Virus record (IMG/VR): IMGVR_UViG_3300013126_001949
Span: 1-54,341 of that record
Direction: 5' to 3' (one strand)
From: a virus
DNA: 54,341 nucleotides
The notes under the pieces were generated by a model. That model did not search any database. It had not been told where the DNA came from and saw only the letters and a program-made list of their open reading frames with translations. The translations under genes and the position numbers were made by a program. Positions 42,082 through 50,748 of this stretch are shown here, piece by piece. How positions within the stretch are numbered: position 1 is the first letter of the stretch; each line of letters begins with the position of its first letter.

Positions 42082-43439
42082 GGCTTAGACAATTATTTGA
42101 ACTTGATCGTACAGGAGAAGGATCAACTGCTGTGGTAGGTTGGGGCAGAGGTATGGGGCATAAGGGTCATATGATGTTGGCCAGTAGTGTTATAACCTAT
42201 GCTGACAAGATGGGCGGTGATCCATACTTTGTAGTGAGTAGAACTTATGGTCCAGATGATCCCTTACAACCTGAAGAAAAATTGGCCATATACAAAAAGG
42301 TATTCCCAGAACAAGGGCATATATTTCAAACTGCTACAGATGAACTACCTGATCTAACAAGAGTATTGACTAATCTTAATCAACAAGGTTATAATAATGT
42401 CACAGTGGTTGTTGGTGCTGATCAAAAACAGGCATTTCAATATCTTAAACAATATAACGGTAAACCTAATAAGGCAGGCGACATTCCATTCAAGTTTGAT
42501 AACTTGGATGTTATAGCCCGTCAAGAAACAGGTGACCCCAGTGCTGGTGAAGAAGGCCCACGTGCTACACCAATGCGTCAAGTATTGACAGATCCCACTA
42601 AGAGTGAACAAGAACAATTTGCAGTATGGCGTGATGCTATGAGTCCAGAAATAGATGATGATCAAGTTATGGATCTTATGCGTAAGGCCAAGGAGCGTAT
42701 GGGACAATTCGCTGCTGCTAAACCAAAAAAGAAGGCTAAAGAAATGAGACTATATGAATTAGAACAGCCCAGTGGTACACTATATATTATATTCAAACTA
42801 AACCCAAGAACTAATCTAATACAGGTTATAGGTGACTTTGCTACGTTCCCAGAAGAAGTAGTACAGCGTAGTCAAAATGTAGGCATTAGAGATAAGAAGG
42901 GCGGCAAAGGTCGTCCACTTAGAGTGAACTTTGAATTTACCGATGCCAGCAGTGCTCTTGGTGACTTAGAAGATGCTATACGTGATGTGGACTTTATTGG
43001 CGGTGAGGCTGCTGAACTTGTATTCCCTCTCAGTTCTCTACGCAGTGACTTTGGTCCAGAACTAAAAGAATTAAAAAGCCTTATAGGTAGTGGTGCTGAT
43101 GAACGTTTTAAACTGTATAAAGGTAAAGATGCTGGAGTAGAACCAGAAACTAAACCTAAAGGTGTAGATCATTTTATCGTTGGTCTAGATGGTAAACGAC
43201 GTCGTGCGCCCATACCTGGTAAACCAAATAGCCAAATGGGTGGTCATGCTGTGGCACAACCAGATGTATTTAGGTACAAATTATTGGCCACTGACCTAAT
43301 GCCTAAACTAAGAGATATGGGCTACAAGTTTGATAATGGTATGATTGTACTTAGAGCAGATCAACGTGATAAATTAAAAAATATGTTAGGTGATAAGTTT
43401 GGCCAGGTGTTTGGCTCTAAGGATATATTCAAGCAATGA
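42078..43439 (+). CDS. HxGH adenylyl/cytidylyltransferase-like protein with C-terminal extension
   Basis: From the ATG overlapping the upstream stop (ATGA), the product has 453 residues and starts MRLRQLFELDRTGEGS. Residues 18-170 look like a nucleotidylyltransferase: GWGRGMGHKGH supplies the HxGH motif (His28, His31), VVGADQKQAF the middle strand, and RATPMR (162-167) the xxATxMR motif seen in NMN and phosphopantetheine adenylyltransferases. At residue 223 a second MRLYELEQPSG begins, resembling the N-terminal peptides of this gene family, and the C-terminal 230 residues have no recognised fold. The gene could be a fusion, or it could contain an internal start at 42744. Confidence 0.72.
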   Translation: MRLRQLFELDRTGEGSTAVVGWGRGMGHKGHMMLASSVITYADKMGGDPYFVVSRTYGPDDPLQPEEKLAIYKKVFPEQGHIFQTATDELPDLTRVLTNLNQQGYNNVTVVVGADQKQAFQYLKQYNGKPNKAGDIPFKFDNLDVIARQETGDPSAGEEGPRATPMRQVLTDPTKSEQEQFAVWRDAMSPEIDDDQVMDLMRKAKERMGQFAAAKPKKKAKEMRLYELEQPSGTLYIIFKLNPRTNLIQVIGDFATFPEEVVQRSQNVGIRDKKGGKGRPLRVNFEFTDASSALGDLEDAIRDVDFIGGEAAELVFPLSSLRSDFGPELKELKSLIGSGADERFKLYKGKDAGVEPETKPKGVDHFIVGLDGKRRRAPIPGKPNSQMGGHAVAQPDVFRYKLLATDLMPKLRDMGYKFDNGMIVLRADQRDKLKNMLGDKFGQVFGSKDIFKQ

Positions 43440-43813
43440 AGATTAGAGAAATACTGGCCGAGCGTAAACAAGGTAAATTGACTAGACGTCAAAAAGAATC
43501 CACACGCGGTGTAAGCATTTATAGTGATGCAGAAAGAGCCAATAGCGACTACGTGGCTTTTAAGTTAGGACAGGCTATGGCCAGTACTGATGGAAAAAGT
43601 GTTCCTGACATAGATGCCAAAAGTTGGTTTGGTAAAAAGAAAACCATACATCCTTATACAGAAGTAGAACATGAAATGTTTGTTAAAGCCAGTAAAGCAG
43701 TAGGTGCCAAATACAAAGATTTAAACAAAGGTGACATGCGAAGTTTAGAACTTAAAAGCACTAATAAAGTAAGTCCTGTGGCAAAAATTAAACGTAATCA
43801 ATATGGAGTATAA
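43436..43813 (+). CDS. Small basic protein with capsid-targeting-like N-terminus
   Basis: The 125-residue product is strongly basic. It starts MKIREILAERKQGKLTRRQK and contains VPDIDAKSWFGKKKTIHPY, with no recognised domain. The first nine residues (MKIREILAE) fit the pattern of the surrounding genes and contain a Leu-Ala-Glu that would suit a T4 gp21-type prohead protease. It overlaps the previous gene by 4 bases (ATGA) and abuts the next. The basic composition suggests DNA or RNA association, which is inference. Confidence 0.65.
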   Translation: MKIREILAERKQGKLTRRQKESTRGVSIYSDAERANSDYVAFKLGQAMASTDGKSVPDIDAKSWFGKKKTIHPYTEVEHEMFVKASKAVGAKYKDLNKGDMRSLELKSTNKVSPVAKIKRNQYGV

Positions 43814-44020
43814 ATGAGACTAAGGGAACTATATGAAACAGCAAGCGGAGGAGCTACCAGTGCTGGTAATGTAGTTACCATAGCCAACCCACATATAACT
43901 AATAAAGGCGGAAAACCAAAATTAGTTAAAATAGAAACATTAAAAAATAAAAATGGAACAGCCAAAAATGCACTAGATAGTGATATTAGCTTATTTGGCG
44001 GAACAATATTAAAACGATAA
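43814..44020 (+). CDS. Small late protein with capsid-targeting-like N-terminus
   Basis: The 68-residue product starts MRLRELYETASGGATSAGN, the closest relative of the peptide opening the HxGH protein. The remainder is Lys/Asn/Gly-rich (KGGKPKLVKIETLKNKN) with no known domain. The ATG follows the previous stop directly. The stop overlaps the late promoter of the next unit. It is either a small internal virion protein or a remnant; the intact frame and spacing favour a real gene. Confidence 0.6.
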   Translation: MRLRELYETASGGATSAGNVVTIANPHITNKGGKPKLVKIETLKNKNGTAKNALDSDISLFGGTILKR

Positions 44021-44023
44021 ATA
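44016..44023 (+). promoter_or_regulatory. T4 late-type promoter octamer
   Basis: GATAAATA overlaps the stop of the previous gene and lies 20 bases before the next ATG, with a CGGAG ribosome site between. It starts the transcript for the large lysine-rich and Pro/Ala-rich proteins that follow. Confidence 0.7.
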
Positions 44024-44043
44024 TTACAAATTCGGAGTAACTT

Positions 44044-45255
44044 ATGGATCCTATTATGCAGGGCAGTTTGCCCGCCCCAGAGAATGAAGATGAAGGTAAA
44101 ATGGCCAAGGCTGACCTTTATAAAACTGCTAGATACGCATTAAAACTATTTAAAATGATGGATGATAATGCCCAACTAGAAGGGTGGATACAAGCTAAAA
44201 TTACTAAAGCCGCAGACTATATGGCTAGCGTATATCACTATTTAGAATATGAGATGAAGTTCAATGAATATGGACAAAAACTTGAAATGAGTGATATGTA
44301 CACTACTGAAGAAAAACGTATCCTTAGAAACAGACTAATGGAAGCCAAAGACAAAATGAAAGCCCTTAAAAAGGCCCAGGCTGAAAAGATGAAGAAAAAG
44401 GATGAAAAGGTAGATGAGGCCACTGGCTTTACTGCTAAAGATAAACGTAAGGGCAAAGTTGATACCAGTACTAGGAGTCAGTACAGTGTAAAACTTATGC
44501 ACAAAGATGGTAATAAATCTAAAAACGTACACTATGATGCAGATGAAGGTGAAAGCGAAGGCGAAGTAAGAGATCGTGCAGGTCGTGATCATAAGAGTCA
44601 AGGCTACAGCGTAGATAGCATACGTAAGAAAACTAGTGAAAATACTATGGCACAACCAAAGCCCACTAATAAACTATATCCTAAAGGTGGCGTAACTGGT
44701 AATGTTCCAAGTCCTCCAGATGGTGCTAGTGCTCCACCTCCAGGTAAAAATGTAAAAACTAGAGAAGGTCAGAAACTATCCAAAAAAGATTATGATGGTG
44801 ATGGCAAGAAAGAAAGTCCTAAAGATGAAGTTTGGGGCAGTCGTGCTAAGGCAGCAGCCAAATCAGGTAAGCCATTTGAAGAAGGCAAAAAGGCTAAACC
44901 AGACTTTTTAGATATGGACAAGGATGGTAATAAAAAAGAGCCAATGAAGAAGGCTGTAAAAGATAAAAAAGTTAGTGAATCAGCCAAGTGTAATCATACA
45001 GCCAAAGGTAAAAGTTGTCCAGTACACGGTATGAAAGAATGTAGTATGGAGGAAGCATTTAATCCGTTAAAGCACGTAAAGAATCCAACAAAGGGTGAAA
45101 AGGATGCTGCTAAAGATGTTAAGCGTGGCAGTTATAAAGATCGAGCAGCTCTGTTAAAGAGTGCTGAGCGAGATGGTCGTTTAAAAACAGAAGCACAAAA
45201 TGCTAAACAACAGGCCGCTATTGCCATTGCTAAAAAGAAGAAAGCAGCAGCATAA
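44044..45255 (+). CDS. Lysine-rich late protein with two DxDxDG loops and a Cys-His motif
   Basis: The 403-residue product has an N-terminal helical domain (DLYKTARYALKLFKMMDDNA, then WIQAKITKAADYMASVYHYL) and a long charged, flexible remainder. Two calcium-loop-like motifs, DYDGDG (residue 249) and DMDKDG (residue 290), are 41 residues apart. A CNH...SCPVHGMKEC motif from residue 316 could bind zinc. The end is very basic (KKKKAAA). Similar proteins occur in marine T4-like phages without assigned function. Its own late promoter and neighbours suggest a virion or prohead component. Confidence 0.65.
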   Translation: MDPIMQGSLPAPENEDEGKMAKADLYKTARYALKLFKMMDDNAQLEGWIQAKITKAADYMASVYHYLEYEMKFNEYGQKLEMSDMYTTEEKRILRNRLMEAKDKMKALKKAQAEKMKKKDEKVDEATGFTAKDKRKGKVDTSTRSQYSVKLMHKDGNKSKNVHYDADEGESEGEVRDRAGRDHKSQGYSVDSIRKKTSENTMAQPKPTNKLYPKGGVTGNVPSPPDGASAPPPGKNVKTREGQKLSKKDYDGDGKKESPKDEVWGSRAKAAAKSGKPFEEGKKAKPDFLDMDKDGNKKEPMKKAVKDKKVSESAKCNHTAKGKSCPVHGMKECSMEEAFNPLKHVKNPTKGEKDAAKDVKRGSYKDRAALLKSAERDGRLKTEAQNAKQQAAIAIAKKKKAAA

Positions 45256-47594
45256 TGACTATTAAAAACTTCATCCAACTAGTTGAGCAGGCTGACATTC
45301 CCAATATGCAAATGTTAGGGCAGTTGGGTGATGGCTTTGCTTATATACAATATAATGGTATGGCTGGCGTATTAGATCAACAAAGTAATAAAATGATCTT
45401 GATTAGTCAAAAAGTACCCGATGCTTATCAAATAGTCACTGTCGCTGGTGGTAGAGAAATGACTGAATATGTAGGTGCTGATCGAATTGGCCCTGCCACA
45501 CGGAAGGCACTGGATAGCATTATTCCAAGACAACGTCCACGACCACCTGCCCCTCTACCCGTACAAGAAACTTACGAAAGTAACGATCAGGTTCGTAGTA
45601 TTGTACAACGTATGATGGAGGATACTCGTGTTCCACAAAAGCCAAGACAGGGTCCACTACGTCCACAAACTGGAGCAGGTAAGCATAAGGACAAAAAGAA
45701 AGATCAAAAGCAGGGTAAAGAAAAACATAAAGGTAAAAACTTAGATGAAAATAGTATACCTTTTGCTGGTTTAGGTAAACACAAAATTGGACAGGCTGGA
45801 CAATTACGTAGTCCAGGACCAACAGGTTATCCCAAGGGCAAACTGGTAGGTGGCGCAGCAGAGAGTAGGTTTGGTCGTGATAGAGATGATCAATTTAGCC
45901 TCGGTGGTCGTATGCCACGCACTGATCGTATAGATAGAGACGGTCCAAATGATCAAGACTTTAGTAATAAAATGAAACAACAGACTATTAATCGTTTGTT
46001 AGACAAATATCCGAATCTAAAGCCTGCTAGTCTTAAAGGGAAATCATTACCAGAACTTATTCAAATGCTTAGAGAGGCTGTGAAAAAACCTAATGCTACT
46101 ACTCGTCATTTGAGAGACTATCCAGTAAGTGATAAGGATGTGGCTAAACCTGTTAAGCCTGAGAAGAAGAAGAAGGATGAAAAGAAAGCAGTGGTGGAAG
46201 TCACAGGCGACAAAAAGTTTGACGCTATGATGGGCAATATAAAGACATCTACCCCAGTTCCTGTGTCAGGATATGTAGCAGTGACTTATGCTAGCGAAAA
46301 TAATTCAAATAAAATCAAAGGTGTCACATACAATGGCAAGCCTATGCCAACTTCTATTGACGATCCTGAAGAATTGACTGGTCGAATAGAATTTACACCA
46401 GACCGCATCGAACAACATCTTATAGAAATTGGCCAAGACAATGGATGGGATAATATTGATCCCGGGCATGGAAGAGGTTTCTCGGAATTGTTTTTTGATA
46501 CCAACGCTAATTATACATCAAATACTCAGAGTCTTCTGGCAAAAAATATTGTTAATACAGTAAACCAAATCAACAATTTTTTCAATAACATGAACAATGA
46601 TTTACAATCTATTGGACTGCCAGGGTATAAGGTTGATGTATGGCAAGAGATATCATCATCAAATGGTCAAAAAATTGGAGATTTAAATCAAATCAAAAAA
46701 ATTGCTGTTAGTAAAATAATGCAGGCTCCCAATGATGCCGGAGAACAAATTGGTAAAGTAATCCTGCGTGAGTTGCCCAAATGGGAAGCAGATGATGAGC
46801 TTGGTTATGATCCTGAAGATTTTGCATGGGCCAGAAAGGTTGCTAAAATTTATATCACTAAAGGAGAGCGTGCTGGGCTGAAGGCACAGGCCCACACAAG
46901 GGCAAGAATGAGTCATGTAAGTGACATGATTGATCAATTACTTGGCGACGCCGGAGCAACTAAACTAAGAACTATAAAGGATTTAGATGAACAAGGTATG
47001 GAGGAAGGCTCTTCATATGAAACCGATAGTATGGTATCACATATTTCTCAAATAATTACGGACATATATCCACAGGGCGGTGATAAAAATACCTATATGA
47101 AACTTGTGGCCAGAAAGCTGCCACGTATTGTTAAAAACGATCCTAAATTATTTAGACGAGCATTTGGTATAGCCTATGATAGATTCTTTCATATAGACCA
47201 AGATGATGACGATGACTTTGACTATACAGATTATTCTATGCGTCAGGGTGAATTAGGCAATCCTGATAGAAGTGTAGGAGAAGCACATCCAAATAGCAAA
47301 ATATACGACAAATGCTGGAGTGGATATAAAAAGGTTCCAGGTAAAAAGCGCGGCGAAGCAGGTTCATGCAAAAAGATGGAAAGCATTAGTGAAGGTATAC
47401 TGGCCAGTTACGGACTGATGGAAAAAAGCCCACCTGGTTTTAAGGGCACGGTAAAGGCTATGAAAAAACATCCTGAACTAACCAAGGGTAAAACTAAGGA
47501 TGGTAAGGAAAAGAACCCATGGGCATTGGCCTGGCATATGAAAAACAAAGGCTATAAGAGTCATAAAAAGGCCGATGGATCAGATAAGGATTAA
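45255..47594 (+). CDS. Large late protein, lysine-rich, of unknown function
   Basis: The 779-residue product starts MTIKNFIQLVEQADIPNMQ. A beta-rich N-terminal domain (to about residue 100) is followed by a long Lys/Pro/Gly-rich linker, a folded central domain of about 270 residues (EFTPDRIEQHLIEIGQDNGW and so on), and a C-terminal part with CWSGYKKVPGKKRGEAGSC and KSPPGFKGTVKAMKKHPEL. These last two motifs recur in many marine phage structural proteins. The central domain uses more G/C-ending codons than the flanks by eye. The ATG overlaps the previous stop (TAATG). No enzymatic motif is recognised. Confidence 0.65.
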   Translation: MTIKNFIQLVEQADIPNMQMLGQLGDGFAYIQYNGMAGVLDQQSNKMILISQKVPDAYQIVTVAGGREMTEYVGADRIGPATRKALDSIIPRQRPRPPAPLPVQETYESNDQVRSIVQRMMEDTRVPQKPRQGPLRPQTGAGKHKDKKKDQKQGKEKHKGKNLDENSIPFAGLGKHKIGQAGQLRSPGPTGYPKGKLVGGAAESRFGRDRDDQFSLGGRMPRTDRIDRDGPNDQDFSNKMKQQTINRLLDKYPNLKPASLKGKSLPELIQMLREAVKKPNATTRHLRDYPVSDKDVAKPVKPEKKKKDEKKAVVEVTGDKKFDAMMGNIKTSTPVPVSGYVAVTYASENNSNKIKGVTYNGKPMPTSIDDPEELTGRIEFTPDRIEQHLIEIGQDNGWDNIDPGHGRGFSELFFDTNANYTSNTQSLLAKNIVNTVNQINNFFNNMNNDLQSIGLPGYKVDVWQEISSSNGQKIGDLNQIKKIAVSKIMQAPNDAGEQIGKVILRELPKWEADDELGYDPEDFAWARKVAKIYITKGERAGLKAQAHTRARMSHVSDMIDQLLGDAGATKLRTIKDLDEQGMEEGSSYETDSMVSHISQIITDIYPQGGDKNTYMKLVARKLPRIVKNDPKLFRRAFGIAYDRFFHIDQDDDDDFDYTDYSMRQGELGNPDRSVGEAHPNSKIYDKCWSGYKKVPGKKRGEAGSCKKMESISEGILASYGLMEKSPPGFKGTVKAMKKHPELTKGKTKDGKEKNPWALAWHMKNKGYKSHKKADGSDKD

Positions 47595-47597
47595 AAT

Positions 47598-48551
47598 ATG
47601 AGTATGAAAAATCTAATAGCACAGATGGATGCTATTGAACAAGGTAAAAAGTTTATAGCTGAATCAGCAGCTACAGTGGTTGAATACAAAGGCGGTACTG
47701 ATCAGGAAAAAATCAAAAACTGGCAAGATCATATTAAAAACTTTGATAATTTTCCCAAGGCACAGGATGATGCTAGACAGGCTGCTAAAAAGGCACAACC
47801 AGGTGCTAAGTTTTATAAGACTGATGACAAGCCTAAAAAAGAAGGTATGGGCAGTATAGCCCGTGCTCTAATGCAGGATATGGGTATTGAGGAAGAAGGC
47901 AATTATCCTTTAGACCAACAACAATATGTACAACGTGGTGATGTTCCAGCAGGTCCTGGTATGAGTGATCCAATGGCTGCACTAAAACACGCTTGGAAAT
48001 ATAGAACAGATCCTCAAGGAAATTTGATTGGTAGCAGAGCTAAGGCTCAATTAGATAATCCTGATCCTGCTACAAGCGGTGACGCTAATATAGGAGGAGC
48101 AGCTAATGCAGGAGCAGCACCAGCAGCCGCAGAACCAGATGTAGGTACTCCAGAATTAAACATTGGTCAAGGTGCAACTCCAGCACCAGCACCAACACCA
48201 GCAGTTACTAATCCTGCAACAGACCCAAATACTAATCCTGGTAAACCTACAACTGGTAGTGAAATGGACACTCCTGCTCCTGCAGGAATTACTCCAGCTA
48301 GTAGTGGTGCAGCAAGTGCTCAACCACCTAATAGAGATACTATGCCATTTGGTAAAGCGTTTGCTGATGCAAAGGCCAAAGGTGAAAAAGTGTTTACATG
48401 GAAAGGTAAGCAGTATGCTGTAAAAATGGCAAATGCACCAAAATCAGGAAGTCCAGCAGCGGCACCAGCGGCACCAGTCGCTGCTCCTCTTACACAAGGT
48501 CCAGTGGAGTCGGTAGACTTATCTATGATTAGAAAACTAGCTGGACTATAA
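47598..48551 (+). CDS. Pro/Ala-rich late protein with a KGEKVFTWKGKQY motif
   Basis: The 317-residue product starts MSMKNLIAQMDAIEQGKKF and has a helical, Lys-rich first third, then about 150 residues of Ala, Pro, Thr, Gly and Asn (a probable disordered linker). Near the end is FGKAFADAKAKGEKVFTWKG, a short module (A-F-x-x-A-x-x-x-G-x-x-x-F-x-W-x-G-K-x-Y) that I recall from other marine phage virion proteins. It ends with LSMIRKLAGL. It lies 3 bases after the previous gene on the same late transcript. Confidence 0.62.
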   Translation: MSMKNLIAQMDAIEQGKKFIAESAATVVEYKGGTDQEKIKNWQDHIKNFDNFPKAQDDARQAAKKAQPGAKFYKTDDKPKKEGMGSIARALMQDMGIEEEGNYPLDQQQYVQRGDVPAGPGMSDPMAALKHAWKYRTDPQGNLIGSRAKAQLDNPDPATSGDANIGGAANAGAAPAAAEPDVGTPELNIGQGATPAPAPTPAVTNPATDPNTNPGKPTTGSEMDTPAPAGITPASSGAASAQPPNRDTMPFGKAFADAKAKGEKVFTWKGKQYAVKMANAPKSGSPAAAPAAPVAAPLTQGPVESVDLSMIRKLAGL

Positions 48552-48561
48552 GAGAATACAA

Positions 48562-50208
48562 ATGAGTACAGAACTTTTAAGAAGATATTTAGATATCATA
48601 TCAGAAGAAACTGATGATATGCGAGCAGGTATACCTCCAGAACCTGCTAGCTCTCCAACAACAACTACTCCTGCCCCTACAGCAGGTGGTCCATTAAAAG
48701 TTCCTAAACAAAATCCTAGTACTGAATGGTTAGATATACAAAAAGTAATACAGGCCCTATATCCAGATGCACTTCCTGAATATGGAGCAGATGGGTATAA
48801 TGGTCCAGAAACTAAGGCTGCTGTAGAAAAGTTTCAAACAGATAATAAATTAAATGTAGATGGATTAGTAGGTAATCAAACAATAACTGCCCTAAATCAA
48901 GCTATAGCAGATAAAAAGATACCATTCAAACCTAGCTCACCTACTGAAATTGCTGCTCCTAATCAACAACCTGGTGATTGGAAGAAGGGTAAAACAACTC
49001 CAACTACAACTCCACCAAAACAGGAACCGGCTCAGCAACCATCAACTGCACCATCAACTGCTCCTAATCAAACTGCTAAAGAACCAAATCCAGCCGAAGT
49101 GCAGAAGGCTAAGCAAACTGCGGATCAAGTCATTGGTAATATATTAAACACCCCACAGGTTAAAGAAAGTGCGGCTCAGCAATATAGAAGACTGGCAAAT
49201 ATACTACAAGAACTTACCACAGCTAATCATCCTGTAGGAACTATGGTTAAACATTCTAATGGTTTAGATTATCAGTGGAACGGAACTGAATGGCGTAGTG
49301 TACATCCTACAGACCCTGCATTAAATAATCGAAGAGCTCCACCTAGAATTATAAATGATTTAAACACTTTGGCTACTAACTCGACTCCCGCTCCTACGGC
49401 TAGTGCCAATACTACACCTAACACATCAACTGCACCTTCTAAAAAAACAAAAATGATGGGCTGGGAACCTACTCTAGGCAGACCACCTGAAGCAGGTGAA
49501 GTATTTAAGATTCCAAATAATCAACCAAAAAAATACGGAATATTTAGAGGAAAAGATGCATTAACTTGGGATGTGGGCCAAGCTAGATTTACCAGTACTG
49601 ATCCAGAATTAGACAAATTGCTTAGAAGAACAGAATATCAACAAAATTATCAAAAAGCATTTGCTGATTTTAGACAAGGTGGACGGCTTACTGATAAAAT
49701 AGTTAAAGGTGGCGATGCTGCTAGAGATATATCTAGAGCAGCAGATAAAGCTAAACCTTTATTGGGTAAAGGTATAAATGTAGGATTAAGAGCCGTAGAT
49801 TTAGGGTATAGTATTGACAGTGCAATAGATAATTCAAAGTTAGCCAGTAAAAACTTTGGTGCAGGTAATACTTGGACTGGTTGGGCATATAGTGCTGCTG
49901 CTCTAGCTAATGCAGCATCGGCTATTGCAGCCATTCATCCTGCTACTAAATTCACTGCTGGTGTTGGTATAGCAGTAGGAGCAGCTGGTTTGGAATTATT
50001 GGCTAATTGGTTCGAGGAGAAGGCCAATGAAATAGCACAAAAACCAGATATGAGTTATGCAGAGAAAGTTCAACTAAAACGTGAATATCAGGCTAAAATT
50101 GATGCATTGGAAAAGGCACTATCACAGCAGGACTGGAGTGCCGAAGATAAACAAAAATTTTTAGCAGCCATAAACAAACTTAAACAAGATATAGCGCAAT
50201 TACAATAA
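48562..50208 (+). CDS. Peptidoglycan-binding-domain virion protein with hydrophobic C-terminal region
   Basis: The 548-residue product starts MSTELLRRYLDIISEETDD. Residues 55-115 form a peptidoglycan-binding domain of the PG_binding_1 type (WLDIQKVIQALYPD, GYNGPETKAAVEKFQ, VDGLVGNQTITALN). Pro/Thr/Gln-rich linkers surround it. From about residue 434 a Gly/Ala-rich hydrophobic stretch (AAALANAASAIAAI and GVGIAVGAAGLELL) could insert in membranes, and the tail is a charged coiled coil. This layout suits a protein ejected with the DNA that helps cross the host envelope. No lytic catalytic residues are visible. Confidence 0.68.
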   Translation: MSTELLRRYLDIISEETDDMRAGIPPEPASSPTTTTPAPTAGGPLKVPKQNPSTEWLDIQKVIQALYPDALPEYGADGYNGPETKAAVEKFQTDNKLNVDGLVGNQTITALNQAIADKKIPFKPSSPTEIAAPNQQPGDWKKGKTTPTTTPPKQEPAQQPSTAPSTAPNQTAKEPNPAEVQKAKQTADQVIGNILNTPQVKESAAQQYRRLANILQELTTANHPVGTMVKHSNGLDYQWNGTEWRSVHPTDPALNNRRAPPRIINDLNTLATNSTPAPTASANTTPNTSTAPSKKTKMMGWEPTLGRPPEAGEVFKIPNNQPKKYGIFRGKDALTWDVGQARFTSTDPELDKLLRRTEYQQNYQKAFADFRQGGRLTDKIVKGGDAARDISRAADKAKPLLGKGINVGLRAVDLGYSIDSAIDNSKLASKNFGAGNTWTGWAYSAAALANAASAIAAIHPATKFTAGVGIAVGAAGLELLANWFEEKANEIAQKPDMSYAEKVQLKREYQAKIDALEKALSQQDWSAEDKQKFLAAINKLKQDIAQLQ

Positions 50209-50218
50209 ACCATATACC

Positions 50219-50247
50219 TTGACATTAATACTGTACTTGTTTATAAT
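50219..50247 (+). promoter_or_regulatory. Consensus sigma70-type promoter
   Basis: Perfect TTGACA (50219-50224) and perfect TATAAT (50242-50247), 17 bases apart, between the late block and dsbA. It opens an early transcript through dsbA and the membrane-protein gene and probably gp43. Confidence 0.82.
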
Positions 50248-50270
50248 CAGTGTATATTAGAGGACAACTA

Positions 50271-50528
50271 ATGAGCACAAGAATTTACGGACCCGAAGAA
50301 AAAGCAAAATTGGAAAAATTGATTAACGAAGGCAGCACTGTTCTTCGTGAAATTGAAGATCTCCAAGAAGGTCTAAAAGAAACCGTTAAAGCAGTAGCCG
50401 AAGAACTAAACGTAAAAACCAGTGTTATCAATCGTGCTATCAAAATCGCACATAAGGGTGATTGGAGCAACTACGATAATGATTGGAAAGAAGTAGAAGC
50501 AATTTTGGATATTACCAAAAAAATCTAA
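50271..50528 (+). CDS. dsbA: DsbA-like double-stranded DNA-binding protein
   Basis: The 85-residue product starts STRIYGPEEKAKLEKLINEG and continues with VLREIEDLQEGLKETVKAVA, which matches my memory of marine T4-like DsbA proteins. T4 DsbA binds double-stranded DNA near late promoters and enhances late transcription. I use the internal ATG with AGAGGA upstream; a GTG seven codons earlier would lie almost on the transcription start. It overlaps the next gene by one base (TAATG). Confidence 0.82.
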   Translation: MSTRIYGPEEKAKLEKLINEGSTVLREIEDLQEGLKETVKAVAEELNVKTSVINRAIKIAHKGDWSNYDNDWKEVEAILDITKKI

Positions 50529-50743
50529 TGCTGACAGCATTTGAGTGGCTCTGTACCATTGTATTACTAGCAGGTGTTGCTCTAACCAGTTTCAATATAT
50601 TTCCCTTAAACCTTTGGGTATTGTTGATAGGAAATCTTGGTTGGGTAATACTAGGTATAATATGGCGCAAGTGGAGCCTAACAGTAATGCAGATAGTTAT
50701 TACTTTAATATATGTAGTAGGCATAATTAAAGTATATGTGTAA
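50528..50743 (+). CDS. Small three-span membrane protein
   Basis: The 71-residue product is almost all hydrophobic, with three probable membrane segments (about residues 5-21, 26-45 and 50-70) separated by short polar turns (WRKWS). The ATG overlaps the stop of dsbA, which decides the start over a longer frame. No transporter or holin family is recognised. Similar small membrane proteins lie upstream of gp43 in some marine T4-like phages, as far as I recall. It is expressed from the early promoter. Confidence 0.68.
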   Translation: MLTAFEWLCTIVLLAGVALTSFNIFPLNLWVLLIGNLGWVILGIIWRKWSLTVMQIVITLIYVVGIIKVYV

Positions 50744-50748
50744 GGCCC

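Noticed and set aside
48163-48423. Gln/His/Leu-rich frame inside the Pro/Ala-rich gene
   Set aside because: It is an out-of-frame reading of CCA/GCA repeats, with no ribosome site.
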